The notes beneath the pieces are model-generated. The model searched no databases, was not told the DNA's origin, and saw only the letters and a list, made by a program, of their open reading frames with translations. A DNA stretch of 64,000 bases, from positions 89,469,383 through 89,533,382 of the forward strand of contig CM023532.1 in assembly GCA_013350335.1 (NCBI GenBank). The letters are read 5' to 3'. A program made the translations under genes and the position numbers. This DNA comes from Chimonanthus salicifolius. Its lineage: Eukaryota; Streptophyta; Magnoliopsida; Laurales; Calycanthaceae. This document shows, piece after piece, positions 9,756 to 20,620 of this stretch; within the stretch, counting starts at the first letter, position 1, and the number at the start of each line of letters is the position of its first letter.

Positions 9756-11272
9756 ATGTTGGTAATGGATATAATAAGCCCAGAGAGGAAGCATAACAGT
9801 AAATTAGAAGCGAACTTGGAAATATAAATTAAGTTCAATGTTAGCTCAACCAGTCGCTCCCACCGACCCCTCGGTGGAGACATGATCTACCCATTGTGGT
9901 CATAGACTAGTCAGCCAAATTGACAGATGTTCTGGATCATAGAATTGTCATTCTGGGTAAGCCTCTGATCGAGAGTCTTTTATGCACTGACCCCTCGGTG
10001 ATGAACCTAACGACTCTCGTGGTCAACGACTCGTCGACGAAAAACCTTGTGAGTTTTGGACTTTGAACTCAAGTGGGCTCTCGAGAAAACAGACATCTCG
10101 GTATTTCAAGACCGATTGAGAGCACCAGAACAGACCCCTCGGTATACGGCGACAGGTCATTCAGGGCAGGACAAGTATTGGGATATGAAACTCTGTCTGC
10201 ATGGTGTTTCCCCAGATCGAGACCCTCGTATAGACCGACCTCTCAGTGCCATGACTGTCGACCCATCTGTGACACCAACCTATTGACTGGAATTAATTAT
10301 GCCGTTCGGAGTGCATTTAATGTGCAATGGTTGGGTGGTTGAACTGTAATAAATATGAACACCAACCCATAGGTGCCCCCGACCTGTCGGTACTGGACAG
10401 TTTGAAAATCTGTGTTGTCTCCTCTATAAATATGAGAGTTGTATGATCATTTAATCAACTTCCCTGAACTGAGAAAATTCACACACTCTAAGGAACGATC
10501 AACCATCTTGTGCCTACACCTGAGAATCATATACAACCAATCTATTGATTGAGTTATTGAAAGGGAGAAAAAGAGGAGGAAAAAAAATATACAAACTAGA
10601 ACAAAATCAATTTCCTAATCACCCTGAAATTGATATTGCTCAATCACGGCTATAAGGCAGAGCGGTAGGATTAACTTGGGCACACATTGGGTGGATCTTT
10701 GAGAAGCACACATCTTCGAGAAAGAGCTACAAGGCAAGCACTTCTTGGTTTTAATTTTGTTGTTAAAACCTTTGTTTTGTGAAAGTGGATTAAGGAGGCT
10801 TGGCTCCGGAACCACTATAAAAGAATCTAGAGCGTAGTCTCTAGCACACGTGGTGGATGGAATTCCCAACCAATTCAAATAAGTGGAATTCCTATTTCAC
10901 ATATGGTGGGTGAAATTCTCAGCCGATTGAGTGAAGTGGAATTTCTACTCTAATTGTGAGGGTGTAAGTCCCCACTTAGTGAATTCAGGGATGGCTCAAG
11001 GTTTAGCTAGTCCTAACAGTGGATATAGGTTGGCTAACCGAACCACTCTATATATTGTGTCATTTTGTTTGAGGTGTTAGAGTCAATTTCTTGTGTTGAT
11101 TACATAATCACATTTGCTAACACACACACTTGATTGAAGTATCCGCTGCACTCTAATTAATCAATCAAGTAATTTTTAAAAGGACCAACGTTTTTAAGAT
11201 TGACTTATTCACCCCCCCCCCCCCCCCTTCCTCTAGGGTCAATCGTGTTCTAGCACCAAGGGAGAACTTTCA
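9756..11272 (+). mobile_element. 5' LTR of copia C3
   Basis: A plus-strand LTR of about 1.5 kb ending CACCAAGGGAGAACTTTCA at 11272 and followed directly by a PBS. The start near TGTTGGTAATGG (about 9756) is approximate. It has a TATA box at 10425, a poly-C run at about 11212-11227, and several copies of a GACCCCTCGGT element, one of them a perfect stem CCACCGA/TCGGTGG near 9868. The last 250 bp match the C1 LTR. Confidence 0.7.
10425..10431 (+). promoter_or_regulatory. TATA box of the C3 LTR
   Basis: CCTCTATAAATATGAGAG has a good plant TATA consensus and lies about 850 bp before the LTR end. Confidence 0.65.
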
Positions 11273-11554
11273 ATTGGTATCAACGCCAGTTAGTGGTGGA
11301 TTCCATAGCTATAGTCCGGAATCTCATTTCCTTAATCATGGTAGCAGGAGGCTCTCCGTCGGCTTGGAGGAGTACTAACCATCCCCGCAGACTCTGATAT
11401 GTACCATTGTGATCCTGAAAGGAGGTTATATCGAGTGGTGTAAGTCCTTGTGTAGGCATCCTCAAATGGTCGACTCATCGCGGACAGACTGGCAGCCCGG
11501 CATAACAATTGGTATCAGAGCTTCGTGCTCTTAAAAAAGATCTAACCATCCGAG
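11273..11554 (+). other. PBS and leader of copia C3
   Basis: ATTGGTATCAACGCC follows the LTR end and matches the first part of the Met-tRNA complement. A second, better match (ATTGGTATCAGAGC) lies at about 11509-11522, so the leader may contain a duplicated PBS or a small rearrangement. No coding potential is recognised in between. Confidence 0.55.
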
Positions 11555-12278
11555 TTGATCCGTGCTAGAATGGGAGCTCAAAAATATATCCAGTTTTGTC
11601 TATTGTTTGTTTGCTCCTATTTGAAAACAAAGATGAAGAATAAATGTGTATATCATAAGGAGGAAAATTGGAACACCATACAAGATGAGTTCATTGAAAA
11701 ATTTTGCACACCTATGGATAATTCAATGAAAAGTCTCACCTCTCGTAACAATTTGGAAATTCGAGATAAGTGTGAAAATTTCAATTGTCTTTTTGCCTCC
11801 ATTTGTAATGATCAAGAGGGATTCTCAAGTGAAAATACGGAGAGTACAAAGGATCTTGATAAAGATAGTGATCTTAGAGAATCTTAAAATGTCCTGTGTC
11901 TGGAAAATAAGAAGTTGGCTAAGAAGATAAATAAGGTTAAATCTGAAAAACTGAACCTTGCAAATCAATTTGAAAATCAAAGAAATTGAAGTATACCTTC
12001 AAGAGACATTAAAACGATAAAGGGATGGCATCAAGATGTAGAATAATGTCAAAAAAGATATTGAATATCATGTGGTGAAACTGACTCTAAAGTTACAAGC
12101 TTAAGAAACTATAAAGAGAAGCTTCAAGATAAATTTATTCGAGGCGAAGAAAAAAAACTATTAAAAATGGGTAAAAGGTTTGGCGATCGGTCGGGTCTTG
12201 GTTCCTCATTGGAAACCAATGGACCTATTGGCCAAAGGGTGTTTGTTAAGGGAGATGTGCCTAACCCCCAAGGGTAAG
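11555..12278 (+). pseudogene. copia C3 gag, C-terminal fragment
   Basis: An open stretch of 110 codons (11555-11887) contains the gag-like core (DEFIEKFCTPMDNSMKSL) and an acidic tail. After a stop it continues in frame-broken form with the helical lead CLENKKLAKKINKVKSEKLN and ends near GLGSSLETNGPIGQRVFVKG, the sort of sequence that precedes the zinc knuckle or protease in SIRE-like gag. It is cut at 12278 by a minus-strand G1 LTR, and no pol from this copy is seen. It resembles the C1 gag in composition. Multiple stops and frameshifts make it non-functional. Confidence 0.6.
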
Positions 12279-14307
12279 TGTAACGCCCCGCCCTTTTTCA
12301 CTTGCTAAAAATCAGAGTATATATATTTTTTTTAAAAATAAGTGAGAGAGGACGAACCGTCACGACGCGAGTCAAGTCCGGGTTTCCAAAACCCGACCCT
12401 TAACTGGCCACTGTTACGTGTGCGTGGACTAAGTCAACTAAAACATTTTTACACGCTTTTCTTAATACTTGTGGAATAATTTATATGAATAAGATGCTAT
12501 TCATATTCTTCTCAACATTAGGTAAGGAAAATCAATCACCATAAAAATTCAATAAACTTAAGGATTATCAAACCATTACAAATAAATTCTAAGTTATTAC
12601 AATCCAAAATGTAAGTCCTCCCAATACATCATTGAAATTCAAACTAAGTAATTTAAACATTAAATCTTCCCAAGCTCCTATGCCTGGCTCCCTTCCGGTC
12701 CAACGTCCTTTTCCTTATCATTCCCTTTTCCATCATCTATAGGGTAGAAGTAGGGCATTAGTTAACATGTCCGGTAGGTATTCCAATTAGGGTTATGATA
12801 TACATGGGAGTAATATTAGATTAACATAAATCAAGGGTATATACATCATTAATGTCATATATTTGTAAAACACCTTGTAAGTAATAAAAGAATGCATGAT
12901 GTCCATATCATAATCACGCTAACATAGTGTCATGTCATGGGTGTCAATGCCAAAATGAAATCCCACCCAATGTCTATATTGAATCACATCATAAATCATG
13001 TCAATGGTTTCCTTGGCCAATTATGTCCACAGTGTTTGAGGCAGCAACCACCAGGGCACTGTATACCCATCCACAAATTAATGGGGATTACCAATGGAGT
13101 GTGATCTCCTCTCTCTGCGTAAGATTTCGGGATTGACTACCCAGGAGCTCTTTGGCCCAATTACGCCGTACCTTTTTCTATCAACAGGATGGGGCTAAAT
13201 CTCAACAGTTCATATAGCTTCACATAAGCTAATCTTAAGCCCAAGTTATGTCCGGACCGCTCAGAACTTGGCTTGTTGGTCATATCTGTTCCCTCCTATG
13301 GCATGCATGAGGTAATGTATGCAAGAATGCCATTTCATTTAAAATACATCATATCATTTGAAAATCAACTCATAATCATATACAATTCGTTTAACCAAAG
13401 TAATCATCATAGTTTGAATATAAACCAGTGTCATATTATACTCCATAATGTTCTCAATGAGGTAAGAATCCTACCAATGTCCGATCTACTATCCTTTCTT
13501 GTTTCGCAAGGATATCGCTAACGGTCGCGTGAGATGAATTGTAATCCTTTTGCGAACCTCTTTACCTCATCAAATTCAAACATACATTTTTGTTTGATCT
13601 TACATTTTAATTTCATCACCCCTTACACCCTACAAGAGGCTTTGGAAGATAATCCAAAAATATAACCTTCTAATTCAGTCGACCGAAATGCAGCCAGATA
13701 CCATCTGTGTTTGACCCGTAAAATTTCAGTCGACTGAATCATAAGATTAAGTCAGCTGAAATACAACCAGATATCATTCATGTTTTGGCCAGTACACTTC
13801 CAATCGACTGAATCTATGATTCAGTTGGCTGAAATACAACCAGATATCATACGTGCTTGGCCAGTGCAATTTTAGTTGATTGGCTGAGATACAACCAGAT
13901 ATCATACATGCTTGGACAATATGCTTTCAGTCGACTGAGTCATGGATTCAGTAGGCTGAAACACAGCAAGATCCCTTACGTGTTTGGTAAGTATACTTTC
14001 AGTCGACTGAATCATAAGATTCAGTCGACTGAAACACCAACAGATCCCATCTGTGCTTAGCCAGTATATTTTCAGTTGATTGAATCATAAGATTCAGTCA
14101 GATGAAATACTAAGAGATCCTTTGTTTTCTCAGCCAGCACACTTTCAGTCGACTGAATCCTAAGATTCAGTCGACTCGATTTTTGTCAGTTCTTTGTGTT
14201 TGCATGCATTGTAAGGCCTTTCTTCTTGAAATCCATTCTTAATCATATTTAAACATGAATTCCATTTTCAATACTTAACTTAATAAACTTATCCTACCCA
14301 CTAGCCA
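12279..14307 (-). mobile_element. G1 LTR (copy c), minus strand, first part
   Basis: Begins with the inverted LTR end TGTAACGCCCCGCCC and contains, in inverse order, the A-tract, SL2 and SL1 relics, the acceptor block (GGGTAGAAGTAGGGCATTAG, near 12740), the GGTAGGATTCTTACC palindrome (about 13465) and a 71-bp tandem array. It is interrupted at 14307 by solo LTR d and resumes at 20626. Left flank GTAAG (12274-12278); a matching right TSD was not found. Confidence 0.85.
13660..14185. repeat. tandem array of about 71-bp units built on TTCAGTCGACTGAA palindromes
   Basis: About seven units. Each holds two 14-bp palindromes (TTCAGTCGACTGAA or variants) separated by TCATAAGA, followed by AACCAGATATCATACGTGC and TTGGCCAGTA. 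Best copies are near 13727, 13998, 14033 and 14144. The two palindromes and their spacer form a larger symmetrical unit. The array lies in the intron-like part of LTR copy c and is not seen in other G1 copies here. Confidence 0.85.
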
Positions 14308-17077
14308 TGTAATACCCCGGATTTTTATGTCATCAATATATATGAATTTGCCATTTAATTTGTGAATTTAAATGATATGAACCTTAGATGGGTAAGGTGT
14401 TGGGTCAATTGCCCAATTAAGACCCAACGGGTTATGAATATGGTATCAATTGAAATAAATGGGTAAGATGTATTCAATTGGGTCAAGGTTGCTATTTGGG
14501 TCAAAATGCCCAATTGGGACCCAATTGGTCGTAGTTGACTTGGTTGACCACCAAGTGAGTTCAAGCCTAACTTAATTGGGGCTGAATTAAAATGGGAAGG
14601 CAATCAAGTGAGTGAGTTGACTTTAAAGTGATGAGTTAAGTGAGTTGAGTTGATTTGAATTAAATTATATGAGTTAGGTGAGTTGGAATGAGAGTTTCAT
14701 TCCATGGATGAGACCTCCAAATGGAGCATTAATGAGAGATGAATGGTGTTTGTGGAAGTTACACAAGGTCACACAAAGGATTGCAGCCGTTGGAGACATG
14801 GGGTTTCACCTCATGGATGAAACCCCCAAATGGAACTTAAAGGAGGGAGGAAAAAAGGGGCGGGGAGTTACAAAGGCGTGCCACCAAGGGACACCACCTT
14901 TGGTCGACCCTCATTAACCAAGGAAAGGATTTTGTTTCCATTAACTCTCTCCCTCTCTCTCCCTCTCCCTCTTGGCTGTTTTCTCTCCCTCAAACTAGCT
15001 CTTGGCCTATCACTCCTCAAGACCAAAGACTTAGAGTTTCATCTCAAAGTTCTATCACTCTCACACAAGGCCGAACCCTCCCTCTCTCTCAAGTCACAAT
15101 CTCGGCCAAAGAAGTAAGAAGGAAGGAGGAGGAGGCTAGGGAAAGAAAGGATCGGAAGAACAAGTAGGAGCAAGAAGGAGAGAAGGAAAACCGGAGGAGT
15201 CACGGAATCGGTAGATATTTTAATGGATTTTGTTAAAATAAGGAACCATAGGGTTTGGCCATGGTGTATGGCCAAACCCCATGGAAGAAAAATTAGGGGA
15301 TGAATATGGTATTTTAATGGAAGGATGAGCCATAGGGTTCAGCCATAGTGCATGGCCGAACCCCATGGAAAGACATTGGTTATTTTTATGGGTTTTTGAG
15401 GGATGAAAACCATGGAAGGTTATGAATGTTTTAAAAGGGTTTAAAATGGATATATTGTTAAGGACATCAACTATGTTTAATGGATATAAAGAATGGAAAA
15501 GAAGGGCACAAAACCAAAGGGTGAGGGTCGGCCATGTTGTATGGCCAAACCCCACCAAGTAATATTTACGGATTTAGGGTTTGCTTAGATATTGAATTGA
15601 TGTGGATTGTTTAAATAGTTTTAATGGGTTCAAAACATGAAAATGGTAGATGCATGTTAAGGATTTTTAAAGGGCTTTAAAAGGAGGAATACTAATCATT
15701 TTACATGGTGTTAAAATGTAATTGGTGAAAGAACCATGAACCATGGGTTCGGCCATGGTGTATGGCCGAACACCATGGAAGGAATATCAATGATTTTGAA
15801 GGGATTAAATGGAAGGTGGCTGATGTTTGTTTTTTAAAAAGGTTTAAGATGGAAAACATGTGGGCGGACTTGGGGTAGTAGATGATGACCTAAGGGTATG
15901 AATAAACCCCCATGAAAGGAGTTGTTTGTGGACTTAAAAATGGTTATGAATTCAATGGAGAAATGGGATTTAAACATCATAGGGTTCGGCCATGGTGTAT
16001 GGCCGAACCTTATTAACCATTTTGTGGATCAAAATGTGGACTTATGCATGCTTAGATGAATGGAATGTTAGCCATGGATAGAAGAATGGCAATGTTGTAA
16101 TTAAGTGGAAATAATGGACCATGGGTTCGGCGATGGTGTATGGCTGAACCCCATGGGGAATGTTTGGTGGAATTAGGGTTTATGTATATTAGATTTAATG
16201 AATTAAAGGGGTATGATCTTAGACTTAAGTTAAAAGATCAAAGGACTCAAAGATGGACTAAAAACCAAGTGGGTGAGGTTCGGCCATGTTGTATGGCTGA
16301 ACCCCACCAAGACAAATTTATGGACTTAAATATTATAAATAAAAGGGGACTTGGTGTTAATTGATTGGTTGACATGTTATAAGGTGACGGGACCTCACAA
16401 ACAGTGCACGATCTTGAGCGGTTGCCGGATTAAGAAGCAAGGACACTTTAATGGTCTTTGGTAGGATTCTACCTCTTTGAAACCATGGGTTTGTGTATGA
16501 CGGTTTTAATCTTATTTTGATGAAGTATGTTGTAAAATGATATGTTCCAAGTGTATGTTTTAATGCTATGTTTATAATATAAAATAGCATGTGTTTCATT
16601 AGCATCTCATGCATGGCATGGGGTGAAGGATTGGTAACGTGAGGCCACACTCCGACGGGGCGTTCGTAAGACCACTATGGGGATACCTTGATGAGGAGAA
16701 TTCCATCAAGAAGATACGTTTGATTGTGATGGGTGGGACTCATTGCATAAGACATATGGCATGGCATTGTTTTTACATGGTTTTATGATTATGTTTTTTA
16801 TATATAGATTTTGTACTCACCATGTGTTAGCCTTACTTGGAATTCCTACTAGGCGCGTTGTTCTAATGCCCTACTTCTACCCTAGTGAATGACATAGGAA
16901 ATGAAGGAAATGATGATCGTGAACGCATAGCAGCTTGGATATGTTTAATGTTATTTTATTTAAAGTTACTCATAGACTTGTAATTTGAGTAGCTAGATTC
17001 GGCATGTAACAACTTAGATAATTTTGTTATGGTTTAAATGGTTTATTTTGGATAATTAATTTAAGGTAATTTGATTA
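14308..17077 (+). mobile_element. G1 solo LTR (copy d), first part, TSD AGCCA
   Basis: Starts TGTAATACCCCGG; AGCCA precedes it (14303-14307) and follows its far end (20621-20625). U3 has GGGTCAA/TTGACC-type motifs, then a CT-rich leader (14940-15090), GGAGGAGTCACGG with a weak donor GTAGAT at 15211, seven or more GGTTCGGCCAT hairpins (15251-16310) and an acceptor CTACTTCTACCCTAG at 16885. A G2 solo LTR interrupts it at 17078. Without the insertion it would be about 3.05 kb. Confidence 0.93.
15251..16310. repeat. cluster of GGTTCGGCCAT-type hairpins in LTR copy d
   Basis: Copies near 15251, 15335, 15528, 15748, 15984, 16127 and 16278. The first is GGTTTGGCCAT with ATGGCCAAACC: both arms changed, so pairing is kept. 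Loops vary (GGTGT, GTTGT, AGTGC). Confidence 0.9.
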
Positions 17078-17385
17078 TGTCACGCCCCGACCCGAAGGGT
17101 GGGCCCGGAACGCGACCGATTTTTTTTTTTTTTTGAAAGATAAACTAAACCACAAGCATACGCAATCTAATTGGGCCGGATCAACAGTTGGGCCCAAGGG
17201 TCACACATGATCCCATCATGTGGACTCAAACATGTACCATATGCTTCCCCCATAAAATAGACATAAACAACATCAACATATAGCATGCTAATTCAAATCC
17301 AACATTGATTAATACAAAGCATAAGAAAATCAACCATTGATTCATCATTCAAGACATTGTCTCAAAACTACAAAGGCAACATAGC

Positions 17386-17559
17386 CTAGTACAATAGATT
17401 AACACAAATTAAGTACCGCATCCGGTACTTGATAAAAGACAACGGTTCCAAGAACCAACAGGAAAAGATCAGGGTATTCCCCTCCGGGGGAATCCCAAAG
17501 CACCGCTTTAGCTTATCCAACCTAAGCCTGATAAAGAGGGTCCTCCTCCTCGGGTTCAT
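17386..17559 (-). CDS. small ORF after the predicted G2 acceptor (57 codons)
   Basis: On the minus strand an ATG lies 4 bp after the predicted acceptor ACCTTTCAG (ending at 17563). The ORF opens MNPRRRTLFIRLRLDKLKRC: strongly basic at the N terminus and hydrophobic later. The placement copies that of the small ORF in G1 LTRs, but the sequence is unrelated. No family is recognised, and with one copy there is no conservation evidence. Confidence 0.2.
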   Translation of the reverse strand: MNPRRRTLFIRLRLDKLKRCFGIPPEGNTLIFSCWFLEPLSFIKYRMRYLICVNLLY

Positions 17560-17562
17560 TGC

Positions 17563-19358
17563 CTGAAAGGTGAGTGGTGTGAGCTAACTAGCCAAGTGAA
17601 GGAAATATCAATGCACATTAAGTAAATAATAAAACCAATTAGCAACAGTTTAATATCACATGCTTGATAACAATAAGCATAATCTCAAGTAATACATCAA
17701 TATCATCAAACACTGCCATCATCCACCGTAACGCCTGCAGACTATGCTGAGACCAATATTAAGTCCCGACACGGTCAAAATACATCCTTGCAAGTACATC
17801 TCCGGCTCTAACTTAGCCGATACTGGCACCCTCAAGTCAGCAACTGACGACAGCATGGTCCGCCCATGGTCCAGTAGACATAAACCATCTCTCATATGGC
17901 TGATATTGGTTCAATAGCCCAGGTACGTGGAAGCAGTCTTACATACACATACGATCAACATCGTAATATCACAATCATCATCAGCACTCTTACCATAGTG
18001 CATCATGTATAGGCACATGAGTGGGTTCATCAAAACTGAAACCACTCATTGCTCAATACTCATCTCATCATAACACCTGTTTACAAAATCTGCAGAGTTA
18101 AGTTCCCTCACCGTGATCGTGTGGTTACGCGGTCTCTGTTCAAATCACACAAGTGCACAATCAATATACATAACAAATACGTACACATACGTAGTATTTG
18201 GAAATCATACATTTTCCCACAAAATATCCAGGGTTCATGGAAATGAGTCTCCTACTTGGTTTCTATCCTTTTTAAATCATCCACAAGATAATAATATAAT
18301 AAAAAGGGGCTCAGTCCAAAACTCATATTATCTTCTGGGCATTGACCAGATTGACTTATTGAGTTAGGTCTAGATCCTCGGGTCACTTCTCGGTTGTCTT
18401 CTGGATAGGACCAGATCTGACATTTTGAGTAGGCCTCGAGGTCACTCAGTGCCCGACTATATAGCGTCGGCCTGAAAGTGAATACAATAGTATTTACACT
18501 ATAAATAATAAGAGAAAAAGGGGTTAGTACATTTTTAATTAACAAGGGGGTATAAATCATCACAAATAATCAAGCACATTAAATAATAATCAAGATTAGA
18601 CAAAAACAATAATCAAACAATATTTTATCATTTAAAAACTGTGTTCCTCGGAACTAGGTACAGTGGCTTCGGATCATCCGAACCACACTAAACTAAGTCA
18701 CTGGCCTCGGAACATGGGCCTGACTTCGGATCATCCGAAGACTGGGTCTCGGACCTTCCGAAGTCCATCCGAACCGTGTAAAAATAGAGAAAACAGTCTC
18801 GGTGTGTCAGTACGCTCGGAACGTCCGAAGGTTGGGTCTCGGACCTTCCGAGTGGGTTCGGTCCTTCCGAGCTGGGCTCGGTCCTTCCGAGCTTGGCTCG
18901 GTGCGTCCGAAAGGGTCTGGCTCACCTCGGGCATAACTAGGCTTCGGGTGAAGCTTGGAACGTCGGAGGGTCACGGCTCGGACCGTCCGAAGGTTCAGAC
19001 CTTCCGAAGATCGGCTCTCGGACCTTCCGAGAGTCGTCTTCCTCAACTGTCTGCACCAGCAGAGAGTGACGGCGGTTCAACAGTAAAATCCGATTCCAAA
19101 AAGGGAGAGCTTCCAAGATTCGATTTTCAACATCTGTCTGGTCTGATGGACTCCTCTTGGAGTCCTCTTTCCATAGGGAATGGTTTGGAGCCTTGAAGCT
19201 CACTAGGCCAACGGATTTAAACAGTAAATCCTCACGGGTACATGAAACCCATGGTTTTCCTTAGATTTTAAAACTGGTTTTTTCCATCAAAACAGGGTCA
19301 AAACTTGATTTTCTTGATTCAAAACCGGTTAGAATTGAAAGAGGAATGCAATGGATAC
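17563..19358 (-). other. predicted intron inside the G2 LTR
   Basis: Minus strand: donor GTGAAG|GTATCC at 19358 and acceptor CACTCACCTTTCAG|GCAATG at 17563, about 1.8 kb apart. The TCGGA palindromic array is inside. This rests on consensus match in a single copy. Confidence 0.35.
18664..19035. repeat. array of TCGGA-n3-TCCGA palindromes
   Basis: About eleven short inverted repeats, for example TTCGGATCATCCGAA, CTCGGACCTTCCGAAG, CTCGGAACGTCCGAAGG and CTCGGTCCTTCCGAG, at about 18668, 18726, 18750, 18812, 18838, 18856, 18874, 18897, 18978, 18996 and 19016. The centre varies (CCT, ACG, TCA, CCG) while the TCGG/CCGA arms stay. It creates long spurious open frames on both strands. Confidence 0.88.
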
Positions 19359-19522
19359 CTTCACTTCGGTTCCTGGGCTGAAATTTAGATTTTTTTGAAA
19401 ATCTCCCTATAAGCTTACGGTGACCGATTAATAGAGAAGGAACAAGGGTTGGTCGGCTGGGTTTCAGAGACAGAGAGAAGAGAAGAAATCTATGGGAGTT
19501 CAACCGATCGAAGGAGGCTTGC

Positions 19523-19529
19523 ATTTATA
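19523..19529 (-). promoter_or_regulatory. TATA box of the G2 LTR
   Basis: Minus strand reads ACCTATAAATGCAAG, followed by a CT-rich leader (TTCTCTTCTCTCTGTCTCTG). It lies about 0.8 kb into the LTR. Confidence 0.6.
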
Positions 19530-20341
19530 GGTTTTTGGCCGGAAAATCGGCTGCATGCGATGGGACGGGACGATGGGAGATCTCATCATTGCCGGAAATC
19601 CGGCCGAACAGCAGTGCATGCGCCTGCATGCCGTGCGCAGGATTTCTGCTGTTGCAGATCAGTCCCTCAATAGTTTCCATATTGCAGATAAGACCCGGTT
19701 TAATAAAAATTGATTTTTAAAACTAAAGGTAATAATTTAAAAACTCAAAAACTTGATCCAACCTTACAGATGGGTTGGGTTTTGAAAACCTTGGTCACCA
19801 TAACAATTTCAGAATTTATCTCTTACTAAAAACCCTTGATTTAAATAAAAATCATATTTTACCCATAATTACTTAATTAAACAAATGTAAAAATAACCAA
19901 TTTGTAAATCTTGTTTTGAAGTGAAATGAAATAACTAGACCATTCTTAAAATGGTCTAACATCAAATACCATTTTCAAAATTTATCTCCTTTTCGAAATT
20001 ATTTAAAATAATAAAAACTCCCTTTCGGCGTTTTGACGGGCGGGATTTAAATACTATTTTTTGAAAATAATTCATTTTAAAATTAGAAATACAAATCCTT
20101 CATTAAGGAGAATATTATCTATCAATAATAATCACATAACAATATAATTTATAAAAACATAACTAAAAGCGGTAAATTACCAAAATGCCCCTCCAGCTGA
20201 ACGGGCTGGATCACTGAGCTCTCGAGCTTGGATTTGGCCAAACCTGGGCTTTCCTCAAAGCCCTAACCGTAATTTTCGAGATTAACCGGTTAAACAAGTT
20301 TAACGAGTTAAAACACGCCTAATCTGGGGCAGGGTATTACA

Positions 20342-20620
20342 GATTAAGTGACGAAGTACTTTGCTATCTAAAATGGAATAGATTTAGGTTCTATTATAGT
20401 CCGCAATTTATGATTTAATCTGCATGTATATTATTATGTGTGAACCGTATTTATGGACTTAATCCATTCACACATAGGGTTGGCCAGTTAAGGGTCGGAC
20501 TTTAGAAGTTCGGACTTAGCTCGCGTCGTGACGTCTCGCCCTCTATCACTCTTTGTTTATTTAAAAAAAAAAATGGACTCTAATTTTCGGAAAGCGAGTG
20601 TAAAAGGGCGGGGCGTTACA
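20342..20620 (+). mobile_element. G1 solo LTR (copy d), second part
   Basis: Resumes after the duplicated GATTA and runs through SL1, SL2, TCGCGTCGTGACG, the A-tract and GGGCGGGGCGTTACA to 20620, followed by TSD AGCCA. Confidence 0.93.
20435..20520 (+). promoter_or_regulatory. SL1 and SL2 of LTR copy d
   Basis: SL1: TATGTGTG (20435-20442) with CACACATA (20469-20476), inner ATGGA with TCCAT. SL2: GTTAAG outer arm; CGGACTT (20496-20502) with AAGTTCG (20506-20512), one G-U pair. Bases differ from copy b in both arms of SL1, so pairing is preserved. Confidence 0.75.

Larger units (their letters stand above)
17078..20341 (-). mobile_element. solo LTR of a second giant-LTR family (G2), TSD GATTA
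   Basis: A 3,264-bp LTR that on the minus strand runs from TGTAATACCCTGCCCC (20341) to GGGTCGGGGCGTGACA (17078). GATTA flanks both sides (17073-17077 and 20342-20346), so it is an intact solo LTR inserted into G1 copy d. It shares no obvious sequence with G1 except the general TGTAA...GGGGCGT-ACA style, but has the same plan: TATA box, CT-rich leader, donor, palindromic array, acceptor, short ORF. It is probably also a Ty3/gypsy LTR; the family cannot be confirmed without its internal region. Confidence 0.92.

Noticed and set aside
10056..10342. Two overlapping open frames of 76 and 89 codons
   Set aside because: They lie in the U3 of the C3 LTR upstream of its TATA box, have no domain, and frames overlap heavily.
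12927..13521. Open frames between the G1 LTR end and the palindrome array
   Set aside because: They fall in the inverse exon-2/intron part of LTR copy c and have no counterpart in other copies.
18663..19196. Long open frame of 177 codons and antisense frames over the same stretch
   Set aside because: It lies on the TCGGA palindrome array, where stops are scarce in several frames by composition; there is no known domain and repeats read alike on both strands.
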